Shown here: piece by piece, positions 16,631-24,113 of the stretch
Layout: every line of letters starts with the position of its first letter
How positions within the stretch are numbered: position 1 is the first letter of the stretch
From: an uncultured Pseudomonadota bacterium
Lineage (GTDB): Bacteria > Pseudomonadota > Gammaproteobacteria > Burkholderiales > Usitatibacteraceae
DNA: 24,113 nt
Direction: 5' to 3'
NCBI GenBank assembly: GCA_937898635.1
Contig: CALEJW010000085.1
Coordinates: 1 to 24,113 of the forward strand
The notes under the pieces: model-generated
What the model was told of the DNA's origin: nothing
The model's database searches: none
What the model saw: only the letters and a program-made list of their open reading frames with translations
Position numbers and translations under genes: made by a program

Positions 16631-18265
16631 ATGACGACGCCATACGCCACGGGCCTCGAGCGGAACGAGGCCAACTACACGCCGCTCACGCCGGTGTCCT
16701 TCCTCGCGAAGGCCGCCGCGGTCTATCCCGACCGGGTGGCCGTGATCCACGGCGACCTGCGGCGCACCTGGTCGGAGGTGTACGCGCGCTGCCGCCGGCT
16801 CGCCTCGGCGCTCACCCGGCGCGGCGTCGGGCGCGGCGAAACGGTCGCGGCGATGCTGCCCAACGTCCCGGCGATGGTGGAGCTGCACTTCGGGCCGGCG
16901 ATGACCGGCGCCGTGGTGAACACGCTCAACACGCGCCTGGACGCGGAGGCGATCGCCTTCATGCTCGACCACGGCGAGGCGAAGGTGCTCTTCACCGACC
17001 GGGAGTTCTCCGCGACCATCGAGAAGGCCCTCGCCCTCGCGAAGGCGCGGCCGCTGGTGATCGACGTGGACGACGCCCTGCACGAGGGCGGGAAGTTCCT
17101 GGGCGAGCTGGAGTACGAGGCCTTCCTCGCCGAGGGCGACGCGGACTTCGCCTGGACCTTCCCCCCGGACGAGTGGGACGCCATCTCCCTCAACTACACC
17201 TCGGGCACGACCGGCAATCCCAAGGGCGTGGTCTACCACTACCGCGGCGCCTACCTCAACGCGATCAACAACATCCTGGATTGGTCGATGCCCAAGCACG
17301 CCGTGTACCTGTGGACGCTGCCGATGTTCCACTGCAACGGCTGGTGCTTCAACTGGACGATGGCCGCGGCGGCCGGCACGAACGTGTGCCTGCGCAAGGT
17401 CGACGCGAAGCTGATCCTGGACCTCATCCGCGAGCACCGCGTGACGCACTACTGCGGCGCGCCCATCGTCCACTCGATGCTCATGAACGCCCCGGCCGAA
17501 TGGAAGCAGGGCATCGGGCACGAGGTGCACTGCCTGGTGGCGGCCGCGCCCCCGCCCGCGGCGGTGATCGAGGGCATGGGGCGGATGGGCTTCGACATCA
17601 CGCACGTGTACGGCCTTACCGAGACCTACGGCCCGGCGGCGGTGTGCGCCAAGCACCCGGAGTGGGCGGCGCTCCCGCTCGAGGAGCAGGTGCGCCGCAA
17701 TGGCCGCCAGGGAGTCGCCTACCTGCTCGAGGAGGCGATGGCGGTCCTCGACCCGCAGACGATGGAGCCCGTGCCGCGCGACGGCGAGACCATGGGAGAG
17801 ATCATGTTCCGCGGCAACATCACCATGAAGGGCTACCTCAAGAACCCGAAGGCGACCGGGGAGGCCTTCCGCGGCGGCTGGTTCCATTCCGGCGACCTCG
17901 CCGTGATGCAGCCCGACGGCTACGTGAAGATCAAGGACCGCTCCAAGGACGTGATCATCTCGGGCGGGGAGAACATCTCCTCGCAGGAGGTCGAGGACGT
18001 GCTCTTCGGCCACCCGGCCGTGATGCTCGCCGCGGTCGTCGCGCAGCCGGACCCGAAGTGGGGCGAGACGCCCTGCGCGTTCATCGAGCTGAAGGAGGGC
18101 GTGACGGTCTCCGCCGCCGAGATCCTCGACTTCTGCCGCGAGCGCATGGCGCGCTTCAAGGTGCCCAAGGCCGTGGTCTTCGGGCCGCTGCCCAAGACCT
18201 CCACCGGGAAGATCCAGAAGTACCTGCTGCGCGAGCGCGTCCGCAGCCGGAGCGCGATCGAATGA
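16631..18265 (+). CDS. Acyl-CoA synthetase (AMP-forming), medium-chain/DmdB-like
   Basis: This 544-residue ANL ligase activates a carboxylic acid to its CoA thioester. It starts with ANYTPLTPVSFLAKAAAVYPDR, the wording of the AlkK/DmdB/plant AAE branch, whose members use short- to medium-chain or methylthio-acids. The P-loop is YTSGTTGNPKG (189-199), the A5 motif is HVYGLTETYGP, the hinge is IKDRSKDVIISGGENIS, and the catalytic K527 lies in KTSTGKIQK. A strong GGAAAGGAAAG precedes the ATG, 22 bp after folD. Its stop overlaps the next start by ATGA, so it is coupled to the hydrolase. The substrate cannot be read from the sequence. Confidence 0.88.
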   Translation: MTTPYATGLERNEANYTPLTPVSFLAKAAAVYPDRVAVIHGDLRRTWSEVYARCRRLASALTRRGVGRGETVAAMLPNVPAMVELHFGPAMTGAVVNTLNTRLDAEAIAFMLDHGEAKVLFTDREFSATIEKALALAKARPLVIDVDDALHEGGKFLGELEYEAFLAEGDADFAWTFPPDEWDAISLNYTSGTTGNPKGVVYHYRGAYLNAINNILDWSMPKHAVYLWTLPMFHCNGWCFNWTMAAAAGTNVCLRKVDAKLILDLIREHRVTHYCGAPIVHSMLMNAPAEWKQGIGHEVHCLVAAAPPPAAVIEGMGRMGFDITHVYGLTETYGPAAVCAKHPEWAALPLEEQVRRNGRQGVAYLLEEAMAVLDPQTMEPVPRDGETMGEIMFRGNITMKGYLKNPKATGEAFRGGWFHSGDLAVMQPDGYVKIKDRSKDVIISGGENISSQEVEDVLFGHPAVMLAAVVAQPDPKWGETPCAFIELKEGVTVSAAEILDFCRERMARFKVPKAVVFGPLPKTSTGKIQKYLLRERVRSRSAIE

Positions 18266-19101
18266 TGCGCGAGGGCGCGGTCCGCTCGCTCGGTCCCCAC
18301 GGCTTCCACCGCCTGCGCTGGGTGGAGTGGGGCGACCCGGACAATCCCCGCGTCGTGGTCTGCGCCCACGGCCTCACGCGCTGCGGACGCGACTTCGACT
18401 ACCTCGCGCAGCACCTGGCGGACGCCTACCGCGTCGTCTGCCCGGACGCCGCGGGGCGGGGCCGCAGCGACTGGCTCGCGGACAAGGGCGACTACGGCTA
18501 TCCCCTCTATTGCGCCGACACGGCGACGCTCCTCGCCGCGATCGGCGCGGAATCGGTGGACTGGGTGGGCACCTCCATGGGGGGCCTCCTCGGCATGCTC
18601 CTCGCGGCGACCCCGCGCACGCCCGTGGGCAAGCTCGTGATGAACGACGTGGGCTGCGTCGTGCCCAAGGCGGCGCTCGAGCGCATCGCGACCTACGTCG
18701 GGCGCGACCCCGCCTTCGACTCGATCGAGGCGCTGGAAGCGGCGATGCGCGCGGTGAGCCCCTTCGGGAACCTGAGCGACGCCAAGTGGCGCCACCTCGC
18801 GGTGCACGCCGCCCGGCTCGACGAGGCGGGGCGGTGGCGCTTCCGCTACGACCCGGGCATCGCCGCGCCCTTCCGCGCCGGGCCGCTCGCCGACATGGAC
18901 CTGCGCGCGGCCTGGGCCGCGGTGCGGGGGCCCGTCCTCGTGATCCGCGGCGAGCATTCGGACCTCCTCACGCCCGCGATCCACGCCGAGATGCTCGCGA
19001 GGCCCGGGACCGAGGGATACGTGGTGCCCGGCACGGGCCACGCGCCGATGCTCATGGACGAGGCGCAGGCCGCGGCCGTGCGCGCCTTCCTGCTCGCGTG
19101 A
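18262..19101 (+). CDS. Alpha/beta-fold hydrolase
   Basis: This 279-residue cytosolic hydrolase has a complete triad: nucleophile S105 in GTSMGG, acid D234 in RGEHSDLL, and H260 in PGTGHAP. The oxyanion-hole segment is CAHGLTRCGRDFD (34-46). No signal peptide is present. The start ATGATG overlaps the stop of the acyl-CoA synthetase (ATGA), and its own stop overlaps the next gene's GTG (GTGA). The three genes are therefore very likely translated together and work on one pathway. An esterase, thioesterase or lactonase role is possible, but the substrate is unknown. Confidence 0.85.
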   Translation: MMREGAVRSLGPHGFHRLRWVEWGDPDNPRVVVCAHGLTRCGRDFDYLAQHLADAYRVVCPDAAGRGRSDWLADKGDYGYPLYCADTATLLAAIGAESVDWVGTSMGGLLGMLLAATPRTPVGKLVMNDVGCVVPKAALERIATYVGRDPAFDSIEALEAAMRAVSPFGNLSDAKWRHLAVHAARLDEAGRWRFRYDPGIAAPFRAGPLADMDLRAAWAAVRGPVLVIRGEHSDLLTPAIHAEMLARPGTEGYVVPGTGHAPMLMDEAQAAAVRAFLLA

Positions 19102-20705
19102 GCGGCGCGGCGCCCGGCCTGGACGTGGCGGTCGTCGGCGCGGGCCACAACGGCCTCGCCTGCGCCTGCTACCTCGCCGGGGCCGGCCTGCGCGTGGGCG
19201 TCTTCGAGCGCCGCGAGGTGGTGGGCGGCGCGGCGGTGACCGAGGAGTTCCACCCCGGCTTCCGCAACTCCGCGGCGAGCTACACCGTGAGCCTCCTCAA
19301 CCCGAAGGTGATCCGCGACCTGCGCCTCGCCGAGCACGGGCTCGAGGTGATCGAGCGGCCCGTCGCGAACTTCCTGCCCACCGACGACGGGCGCTACCTC
19401 AAGGTGGGCGGCGGCCTGGCGGCGACGCAGGCCGAGGTCGCGAAGTTCTCGGCGCGCGACGCCGAGCGCCTTCCCGCCTACTACGACCGGCTCGAGCGCG
19501 TGGCGGACGTGCTGCGCGGGCTCCTCCTCGAGACGCCGCCGAACGTCGGCGGGGGCGTGGGCGAGCTCTTCGGCGCGTGGAAGGCGGGGCGGCGCCTCGC
19601 GGGCCTCGACCGGGAAGCCCAGCGCGACGTGCTCGACCTCTTCACGATGTCCGCCGCGGACTGGCTGGAGCGCTGGTTCGAGTCCGAGCCCCTCAAGGCC
19701 TGCTTCGGCTTCGACAGCGTGGTGGGCAACTTCGCGAGCCCGTGGTCGCCGGGCACCGCCTACGTGCTGTTGCACCACGTCTTCGGGGAGGTGAACGGCA
19801 AGAAGGGCACCTGGGGGCACGCCCGCGGCGGCATGGGCGCGATCGCGCAGGCGCTGGCGGCCGAGGCCGCCGCGCGCGGCGTGGCGATCCGCACGGGGGT
19901 GGCGGTCGAGCGCATTCTCGAATCGCGCGGCCGCGCCGCGGGGCTCGCACTCTCCGACGGGACCGAGGTCGCGGCCCGCGTCGTCGTGGCCAACGCCAAC
20001 CCGCGGCTCGTCGCGAAGCTCGCCGGCGGCGCGGCGTGGCCGGAGGCGTTCGCGAACTACCAGTGCGAGAGCGCCACCTTCCGCATGAACGTGGCCCTCT
20101 CGGCGCTGCCCGACTTCACCTGCCTGCCGGGCCGGGAACGCGCGCCCCACCACGCCTCGGGCATCATCCTCGCGCCGACGCTCGGGTACATGGACCGCGC
20201 CTACGCCACGGCGCGCGAGGAAGGGTGGTCGCGCGAGCCCGTCGTGGAAGTCCTCATCCCGAGCACGGTGGACGACACGCTCGCCCCGCCGGGCGCCCAC
20301 GTGGCGAGCCTCTTCTGCCAGCACTTCCGCTACGCGCTGCCGGGCGGCCGGGAGTGGGACGGGGAGCGCGAGAAGGCCGCGGACGCCGTGATCGACCTCG
20401 TCACGCGGCACGCGCCCAACTTCCGCGCGAGCGTCCTCGCGCGGCGCATCCTCTCGCCCCTGGACCTCGAGCGCGAGTTCGGCCTCGTGGGGGGCGACAT
20501 CTTTCACGGCAAGCTCACGCTGAACCAGCTCTTCAGCGCGAGGCCGGTCCTGGGCCACGGCAACTACCGGATGCCCCTCGAGGGGCTCTACCTCTGCGGA
20601 TCCGGCGCGCACCCGGGCGGGGGCGTGACCGGCGTGCCGGGGCACAACGCCGCGCGGGAGGTCCTTCGCGACTGGCGCCGGCGAGGGCGCTGGCCCCGGG
20701 ACTGA
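19098..20705 (+). CDS. FAD-dependent oxidoreductase, phytoene-desaturase/PYROXD2-like
   Basis: This 535-residue flavoprotein has an N-terminal Rossmann FAD site VVGAGHNGLACACYLAGAG (12-30) with FERREVVGGAAVTEE after it. It ends with a second FAD segment GLYLCGSGAHPGGGVTGVPG, as in carotenoid desaturases and the PYROXD2 group. WGHARGGMGAIAQALAAEA in the middle is also typical of that group. The reaction is probably dehydrogenation or isomerisation of a hydrophobic substrate, but no carotenoid genes are near. The GTG at 19098 overlaps the hydrolase stop (GTGA). The frame continues upstream antiphase to the hydrolase, which is not coding. It is the last gene of the co-directional cluster starting at pabB. 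Confidence 0.83.
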   Translation: MSGAAPGLDVAVVGAGHNGLACACYLAGAGLRVGVFERREVVGGAAVTEEFHPGFRNSAASYTVSLLNPKVIRDLRLAEHGLEVIERPVANFLPTDDGRYLKVGGGLAATQAEVAKFSARDAERLPAYYDRLERVADVLRGLLLETPPNVGGGVGELFGAWKAGRRLAGLDREAQRDVLDLFTMSAADWLERWFESEPLKACFGFDSVVGNFASPWSPGTAYVLLHHVFGEVNGKKGTWGHARGGMGAIAQALAAEAAARGVAIRTGVAVERILESRGRAAGLALSDGTEVAARVVVANANPRLVAKLAGGAAWPEAFANYQCESATFRMNVALSALPDFTCLPGRERAPHHASGIILAPTLGYMDRAYATAREEGWSREPVVEVLIPSTVDDTLAPPGAHVASLFCQHFRYALPGGREWDGEREKAADAVIDLVTRHAPNFRASVLARRILSPLDLEREFGLVGGDIFHGKLTLNQLFSARPVLGHGNYRMPLEGLYLCGSGAHPGGGVTGVPGHNAAREVLRDWRRRGRWPRD

Positions 20706-20709
20706 GGCC

Positions 20710-20727
20710 GGCGCGCGAGGGCGCGCC
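20710..20727. terminator. Bidirectional hairpin between convergent genes
   Basis: GGCGCGC (20710-20716) and GCGCGCC (20721-20727) form a perfect 7 bp stem with loop GAGG, between the flavoprotein stop and the end of the crotonase gene. Only a short T-rich tail is present on either side, so strength is uncertain. Confidence 0.5.
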
Positions 20728-20728
20728 T

Positions 20729-21538
20729 TCAGCGCTTCCAGTTCGGCGGGCGCTTCTGCAGGAAGGCGTCCACGCCCTCGGTGGCGGTGGGCCCGGCGAA
20801 ATTGCAGGCGATCGTGCGCGAGGCGTCCTCGTAGGCCCGGACGAGGTCCGTCTCGAGCTGGCGGTAGAAGAGCGCCTTGCCGAGCGCGAGCGCGTCGCGG
20901 GGCTTCGCCTTCAGGGTGTCGGCGAGGGCCGAAACCGTCTCCCCGAGCCGCTCCGGCGGGCAGACGCGGTTCACCAGGCCCCAGTCGAGGGCGGTTTCCG
21001 CGTCGATGAAGTCCCCGGTGAAGAGCATCTCCGCCGCGCGCTTGCGCGAGAGGTTTCGCGTGAGCGGCACCGCCGGCGTGGAGCAGAAGAGGCCGAGGTT
21101 GATGCCGGAGACGGCGAAGCGGGCGTTGTCCGCGGCGACGGCGAGGTCGCATTGCGCCGCGAGCTGGCATCCGGCCGCCGTCGCGATGCCGTTCACCGCC
21201 GCGACCACGGGCTGCGGGAGGGCCACGAGCTTCTGCATCATCGCGCTGCAGGTGGAGAAGAGGGCGGCGACCTCGCGCTCGCCGGGCAGCGAGCGCATCT
21301 CCTTCAGGTCGTGGCCGGCGCAGAAGGCGGGACCCGAGCCCGTGATCACGACGACGCGGACCGACTCGTCGGCGGCGATCGCATCCAGGGCCGCGTGGAG
21401 TTCGTAGAGGAGGGACGAGGAGAGCGCGTTGTACTGCCGCGGCCGGTTCAGGGTGAGGGTCGCGACCCCTTCGTGGTCATGGCGCAGCAACGTCGCGGTG
21501 TCAGGCTTGGCGAGTCCGGGGGTGGTGGTTTCGTCCAT
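20729..21538 (-). CDS. Enoyl-CoA hydratase/isomerase family protein, ECHDC3-like
   Basis: This 269-residue crotonase-fold protein has oxyanion-hole segments AFCAGHDLKEM (71-81) and VNGIATAAGCQLAAQCDLAVA (115-135), as in CoA-ester-binding members. The segment FAVSGINLGLFCSTPAVPLTR is the ECHDC3-like version. Where classical hydratases have the first catalytic Glu in PEI, this protein has S-G-I (G145). The second Glu is kept as E170 in RAAEMLFTGD. Plain hydratase activity is therefore doubtful. ATG 21538 is supported by GGGGAAAG upstream. It is divergent from the TPR gene, with a -10-like GATAAT about 40 bases before the start. Function beyond CoA-ester binding is not assigned. Confidence 0.88.
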   Translation of the reverse strand: MDETTTPGLAKPDTATLLRHDHEGVATLTLNRPRQYNALSSSLLYELHAALDAIAADESVRVVVITGSGPAFCAGHDLKEMRSLPGEREVAALFSTCSAMMQKLVALPQPVVAAVNGIATAAGCQLAAQCDLAVAADNARFAVSGINLGLFCSTPAVPLTRNLSRKRAAEMLFTGDFIDAETALDWGLVNRVCPPERLGETVSALADTLKAKPRDALALGKALFYRQLETDLVRAYEDASRTIACNFAGPTATEGVDAFLQKRPPNWKR

Positions 21539-21576
21539 GGCTTTCCCCTGGCCGGGATGCGATTCGGCAATGCAGA

Positions 21577-21582
21577 ATTATC
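21577..21582 (-). promoter_or_regulatory. -10 element of the crotonase gene promoter
   Basis: On the minus strand TGCGATAAT is an extended -10 with hexamer GATAAT, inside a short AT-rich island. A start near 21569 would give a leader of about 31 bases containing the GGGGAAAG ribosome binding site. The -35 region (near TTTTCC) is weak. Confidence 0.45.
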
Positions 21583-21629
21583 GCATTGTATTTGAAGGAA
21601 AAGTCGGCATCGCGGGAGGCGGCGAACAA

Positions 21630-21658
21630 TTGCATTCCCCTGCGCATGCGCCTAGTAT
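21630..21658 (+). promoter_or_regulatory. Sigma-70-like promoter of the TPR/FecR gene pair
   Basis: TTGCAT (21630-21635) and TAGTAT (21653-21658) are separated by exactly 17 bases in the divergent intergenic region. The predicted start near 21665 leaves a leader of about 109 bases before the ATG at 21774. A second candidate, TGTAAGAAAA at 21731-21740, resembles ECF-sigma -35 boxes, but no convincing -10 follows. Confidence 0.4.
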
Positions 21659-21773
21659 TTGGAGACCTATGGCAGGTCGGGTGTTTTGTCCTTGGGAATC
21701 AGGGAGCAGGCATCGGGACTGCATCCGGCTTGTAAGAAAACGGGCCCATCCAGTAAACGAAACGGGAACTGCC

Positions 21774-23153
21774 ATGGAAAGCCGCGCACGCTGGTCCTCC
21801 CGCCTCCTCGTCCTTGCCCTCGCCGCGGGAGCCGCAACGCCCGCCCTGGCCGACCCCGCGACCCTCGACAGGGCGCGCCGCCTGCTGAACGAGGCGAACC
21901 CGAAGCAGGCCTACATGGAGCTGATCAAGCTCGAGCCGCGCCTCGCCGGCGACATCGAGTTCGACTATCTCCTGGGCGTGGCCTCCCTCGACAGCGGCAA
22001 GCACGAGGACGCCGTGATCGCCTTCGAGCGCGTCCTCGCGCTCAACCCCAACCACGCCGGCGCGCAGATGGACCTCGCCCGGACCTTCTTCGCGACGGGC
22101 TCCTACGACCTCGCGGAGTCCGCCTTCCGCGACCTGGCGGGCCGCAACCCGCCGCCGGCGGCGCAGCAGACGATCAACCGCTACCTCGAGGCGATCGACG
22201 CGCGCAAGCGCCAGACCACCGCGGGCTGGCGCGGCTGGGCGGAGCTGGGCATGGGCTACGACACGAACATCACCGGCGTCCCGGGCGACTTCGGCGCGGC
22301 CGCGCAGCAGTCCTTCGGCATCGTCGGGATCGAGGCCACGGGGAACTCGGTGAAACGCAAGGCGGCCTTCGGCTCCGCGGCCGGGTCGCTCGAGTACTCC
22401 CACCCCCTGTCCCGCGGCTGGACCCTCTTCGCCGCGGGAGACGCGAGGCTGCGCGGCTACGACGGCGAATCGAACTACAACTCGGCCGGCGTGGACGTGC
22501 GCGCGGGCGGCGCGCTGAACGACGGGCCCACGCAATGGCGGGTGATGGCGGCCTACGGGGCCTTCGACCAGGAAGGCGAGGCGCCCGGGGAACCCAAGCC
22601 CACGAACGACCGCCGCACGGCCAACGTGCAGGGCGACTGGAAGTACAGCCTGGATCCGCGCACCCAGGTGGGCGTGGGCCTGCAGTACGCGCGGGTGCGC
22701 TTCCCGGAGAACGACGTCGAGGACTTCAACCAGGTCTACGCGAACGCCTCCCTGCTGCGCACCTTCGAGGCGAAGGGCGCGCCGCTCCTCTACCTCACGG
22801 CCTTCGCGAGCGACGACCGGGCGGTCAACAAGCTCCCCGACGGGGAAACCGACAAGAGCAAGAACCTCGCGGGCGTGAGGAGCTACCTGCAGTACTCGCT
22901 CACGCCGCGCCTGAGCCTCTTCAACGGCCTGGGCTTCGTCTTCCGCCGCGACAAGGACGAGTTCGCGCGCGCGACGACGGTCGACAAGGGCGAGGACAAG
23001 TTCACGGAGTTCGCCCTGGGGCTGAACTGGCAGTTCCGCAAGGCCTGCGCGGTGCGCGCCCAGTACTCGTTCACGCGCAACGACTCCAACATCTCGATCT
23101 ACGACTTCAACCGCAGCGAGGTCTCGACGGCCGTGCGCTGCGAGATCAACTAG
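21774..23153 (+). CDS. Exported TPR protein with C-terminal outer-membrane beta-barrel
   Basis: This 459-residue protein has a signal peptide (1 to about 26, ending ATPALA before DPATL). TPR-like helices span about 27-150, for example YLLGVASLDSGKHEDAVIAFERVLALNPNHAGAQMDLARTFFATGSYDLAESAF. The rest (about 155-459) is rich in alternating hydrophobic/aromatic strands, such as GWAELGMGYDTNITGVPGD, LEYSHPLSRGWTLFAAGDARL and LRTFEAKGAPLLYLTAFAS, as in an outer-membrane barrel. The order TPR then barrel resembles Slam (DUF560) surface-lipoprotein translocators and similar proteins, though I cannot confirm the family. The last strand ends in Asn rather than Phe. ATG 21774 is chosen for the signal peptide and GGGAA upstream. 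The FecR gene follows 12 bp later. Confidence 0.8.
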   Translation: MESRARWSSRLLVLALAAGAATPALADPATLDRARRLLNEANPKQAYMELIKLEPRLAGDIEFDYLLGVASLDSGKHEDAVIAFERVLALNPNHAGAQMDLARTFFATGSYDLAESAFRDLAGRNPPPAAQQTINRYLEAIDARKRQTTAGWRGWAELGMGYDTNITGVPGDFGAAAQQSFGIVGIEATGNSVKRKAAFGSAAGSLEYSHPLSRGWTLFAAGDARLRGYDGESNYNSAGVDVRAGGALNDGPTQWRVMAAYGAFDQEGEAPGEPKPTNDRRTANVQGDWKYSLDPRTQVGVGLQYARVRFPENDVEDFNQVYANASLLRTFEAKGAPLLYLTAFASDDRAVNKLPDGETDKSKNLAGVRSYLQYSLTPRLSLFNGLGFVFRRDKDEFARATTVDKGEDKFTEFALGLNWQFRKACAVRAQYSFTRNDSNISIYDFNRSEVSTAVRCEIN

Positions 23154-23165
23154 GGAGGCACGGCC

Positions 23166-24113
23166 ATGTTCCGGCAGAAGAAGCTCGCATCCCTCCTCGC
23201 GCTCTGCGGCATCGTCGCGGCGCCCGCGGCCTTCGCGCAGAGCGGCACCTTCACCTTCGTCACCGGCGAGGTGAACGTGCAGCGCAGCGACGGGCGGCGC
23301 GTGTCGGTCACGCGCGGCACGCCCGTGAACGCCGGCGACGCGATCGTCACCGGCTCGCGCGGCATGGCGCAGCTCACGATGGTCGACCAGGCGAAGATCT
23401 CGCTCAGGCCCAACACGCAGTTCCAGATCGAGCAGTACGCCGATCGTCCCGATTCCGACCAGGGCGTCCTGCTGAACCTGCTTCGCGGCACGCTTCGCAC
23501 CTTCACCGGCCTCATCGCGGCGCGCAACCGCGACCGCTTCGTCATGAAGACCAAGGTCGCGACCGTGGGGATCCGCGGCTCCGGCAACGTGCTCTTCGCG
23601 GGCACGGCGGCCGATTGCGACCCGGCGAAGGTGGACGCCTCGGGCGGCGCAGGCTGCGACATCACGGTGAATCACACCATCGAGGGCAGCCACGCCGTCA
23701 CCTTCGGCGACTTCTCCGGCTCCGGGCTTCCGCCGCAGCAGGGCGGCGCCCAGACCCTCATCACCGGGCCGGGCCAGACGGTGCTCGTCACCGGCCGCGG
23801 GGAGGTCCGCTACATCCCGACCCCGCAGTTCATCGCGGATTCCTCGACGAACCCGGCCGCCGGGGACAAGTCCTCGGGCGGCGAGGGCGCGGGGGAGACG
23901 CGCAATTTCGGCCCGAACGACGGCAGCGGCTCCAGCACCCAGCAGGGGACCACGACGACCATCCCGATCGGCAACAACGGGCTCGGGTTCACGGTGGTGG
24001 ACGTGGGCTCGCTGGGTTCCGATCCCTCGGGGCTTCGCGACGTGGTGATCTCGGCCGCGGGAGGTCCCTTCGAGGGCCAGGCGCTCGGCGCCGACTTCAC
24101 CCTGGAAGGCGGG
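23166..24113 (+). CDS. Secreted FecR-domain protein (3' end outside window)
   Basis: The frame is open to the window edge (316 residues). A signal peptide (1-24, ending AAFA before QSG) precedes a FecR-type beta domain (about 28-140): FVTGEVNVQR, NAGDAIVTGSRGMAQLTMVD, ISLRPNTQFQIEQY, and the motif VATVGIRGSG (131-140). C151 and C164 may pair in a loop. A Gly/Ser/Thr-rich linker (about 225-265) then leads to another domain. FecR of iron transport is an inner-membrane regulator. This form has no membrane anchor in the visible part and belongs to exported or surface proteins that carry the domain. AGGGAGG overlaps the upstream stop and precedes ATG 23166, so it is coexpressed with the TPR-barrel gene. 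Confidence 0.85.
   Translation, partial: MFRQKKLASLLALCGIVAAPAAFAQSGTFTFVTGEVNVQRSDGRRVSVTRGTPVNAGDAIVTGSRGMAQLTMVDQAKISLRPNTQFQIEQYADRPDSDQGVLLNLLRGTLRTFTGLIAARNRDRFVMKTKVATVGIRGSGNVLFAGTAADCDPAKVDASGGAGCDITVNHTIEGSHAVTFGDFSGSGLPPQQGGAQTLITGPGQTVLVTGRGEVRYIPTPQFIADSSTNPAAGDKSSGGEGAGETRNFGPNDGSGSSTQQGTTTTIPIGNNGLGFTVVDVGSLGSDPSGLRDVVISAAGGPFEGQALGADFTLEGG

Noticed and set aside
18846..21170. Antisense frame of 774 codons across the hydrolase, flavoprotein and crotonase end
   Set aside because: It opposes well-supported genes and shows no recognisable domain. Its start is in another frame of the crotonase gene.
10123..21538. A DMSP demethylation cluster (AcuI, DmdB-like ligase, crotonase similar to DmdD)
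   Set aside because: dmdA and dmdC are absent, the genes lie in separate operons on both strands, and each family has broader roles.

Overview
The window reads as chromosomal DNA of a GC-rich betaproteobacterium. The evidence is the strong G/C third-position bias in every gene and the order sdhA-sdhB-sdhE-gltA-sucA-sucB-lpd-zapE, which is typical of Burkholderiales and their relatives. Genus cannot be told from the sequence alone. No transposase, phage gene, tRNA, rRNA or CRISPR array was found. No gene-free stretch exceeds about 260 bp.

Region 1 (1-10094, + strand) is the central TCA cluster: the 3' end of sdhA, sdhB, the FAD-assembly factor sdhE, citrate synthase, 2-oxoglutarate dehydrogenase E1 and E2, a 97-residue membrane protein of unknown function, E3 (lpd), and the ATPase zapE. 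Two copies of a 171-185 bp palindromic repeat bracket lpd as direct repeats. Each has 40-45 bp terminal inverted arms made of a 10-11 bp GAACGCCGAT-type unit and an 85 bp core.

Region 2 (10123-13165, + strand) holds an AcuI-type acrylyl-CoA reductase followed by propionyl-CoA synthetase prpE. Both make propionyl-CoA. The 163 bp between them contains palindromes and repeated CTAGG motifs that look regulatory.

Region 3 (13208-20705) opens with a small exported DUF3617-type protein on the minus strand. Divergent from it is a tightly packed + strand cluster. Its first gene is a single ORF joining aminodeoxychorismate synthase component I (PabB) to a complete 5-formyltetrahydrofolate cyclo-ligase domain, and it overlaps folD by 4 bp. 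Then come an acyl-CoA synthetase, an alpha/beta hydrolase and a phytoene-desaturase-like flavoprotein, the last two again joined by 4 bp stop/start overlaps. The fused folate gene and its likely leaderless start are the most unusual coding features here.

Region 4 (20729-24113) has a crotonase-family gene on the minus strand, lacking one of the two catalytic glutamates of classical hydratases. Divergent from it is a pair encoding an exported TPR/outer-membrane beta-barrel protein and a secreted FecR-domain protein that runs off the window. These look like partners in a cell-surface system.

No clearly new defence or mobile system is visible. The best leads are the repeat pair around lpd, the PabB/5-FCL fusion, the acyl-CoA synthetase/hydrolase/flavoprotein cassette and the TPR-barrel/FecR pair.
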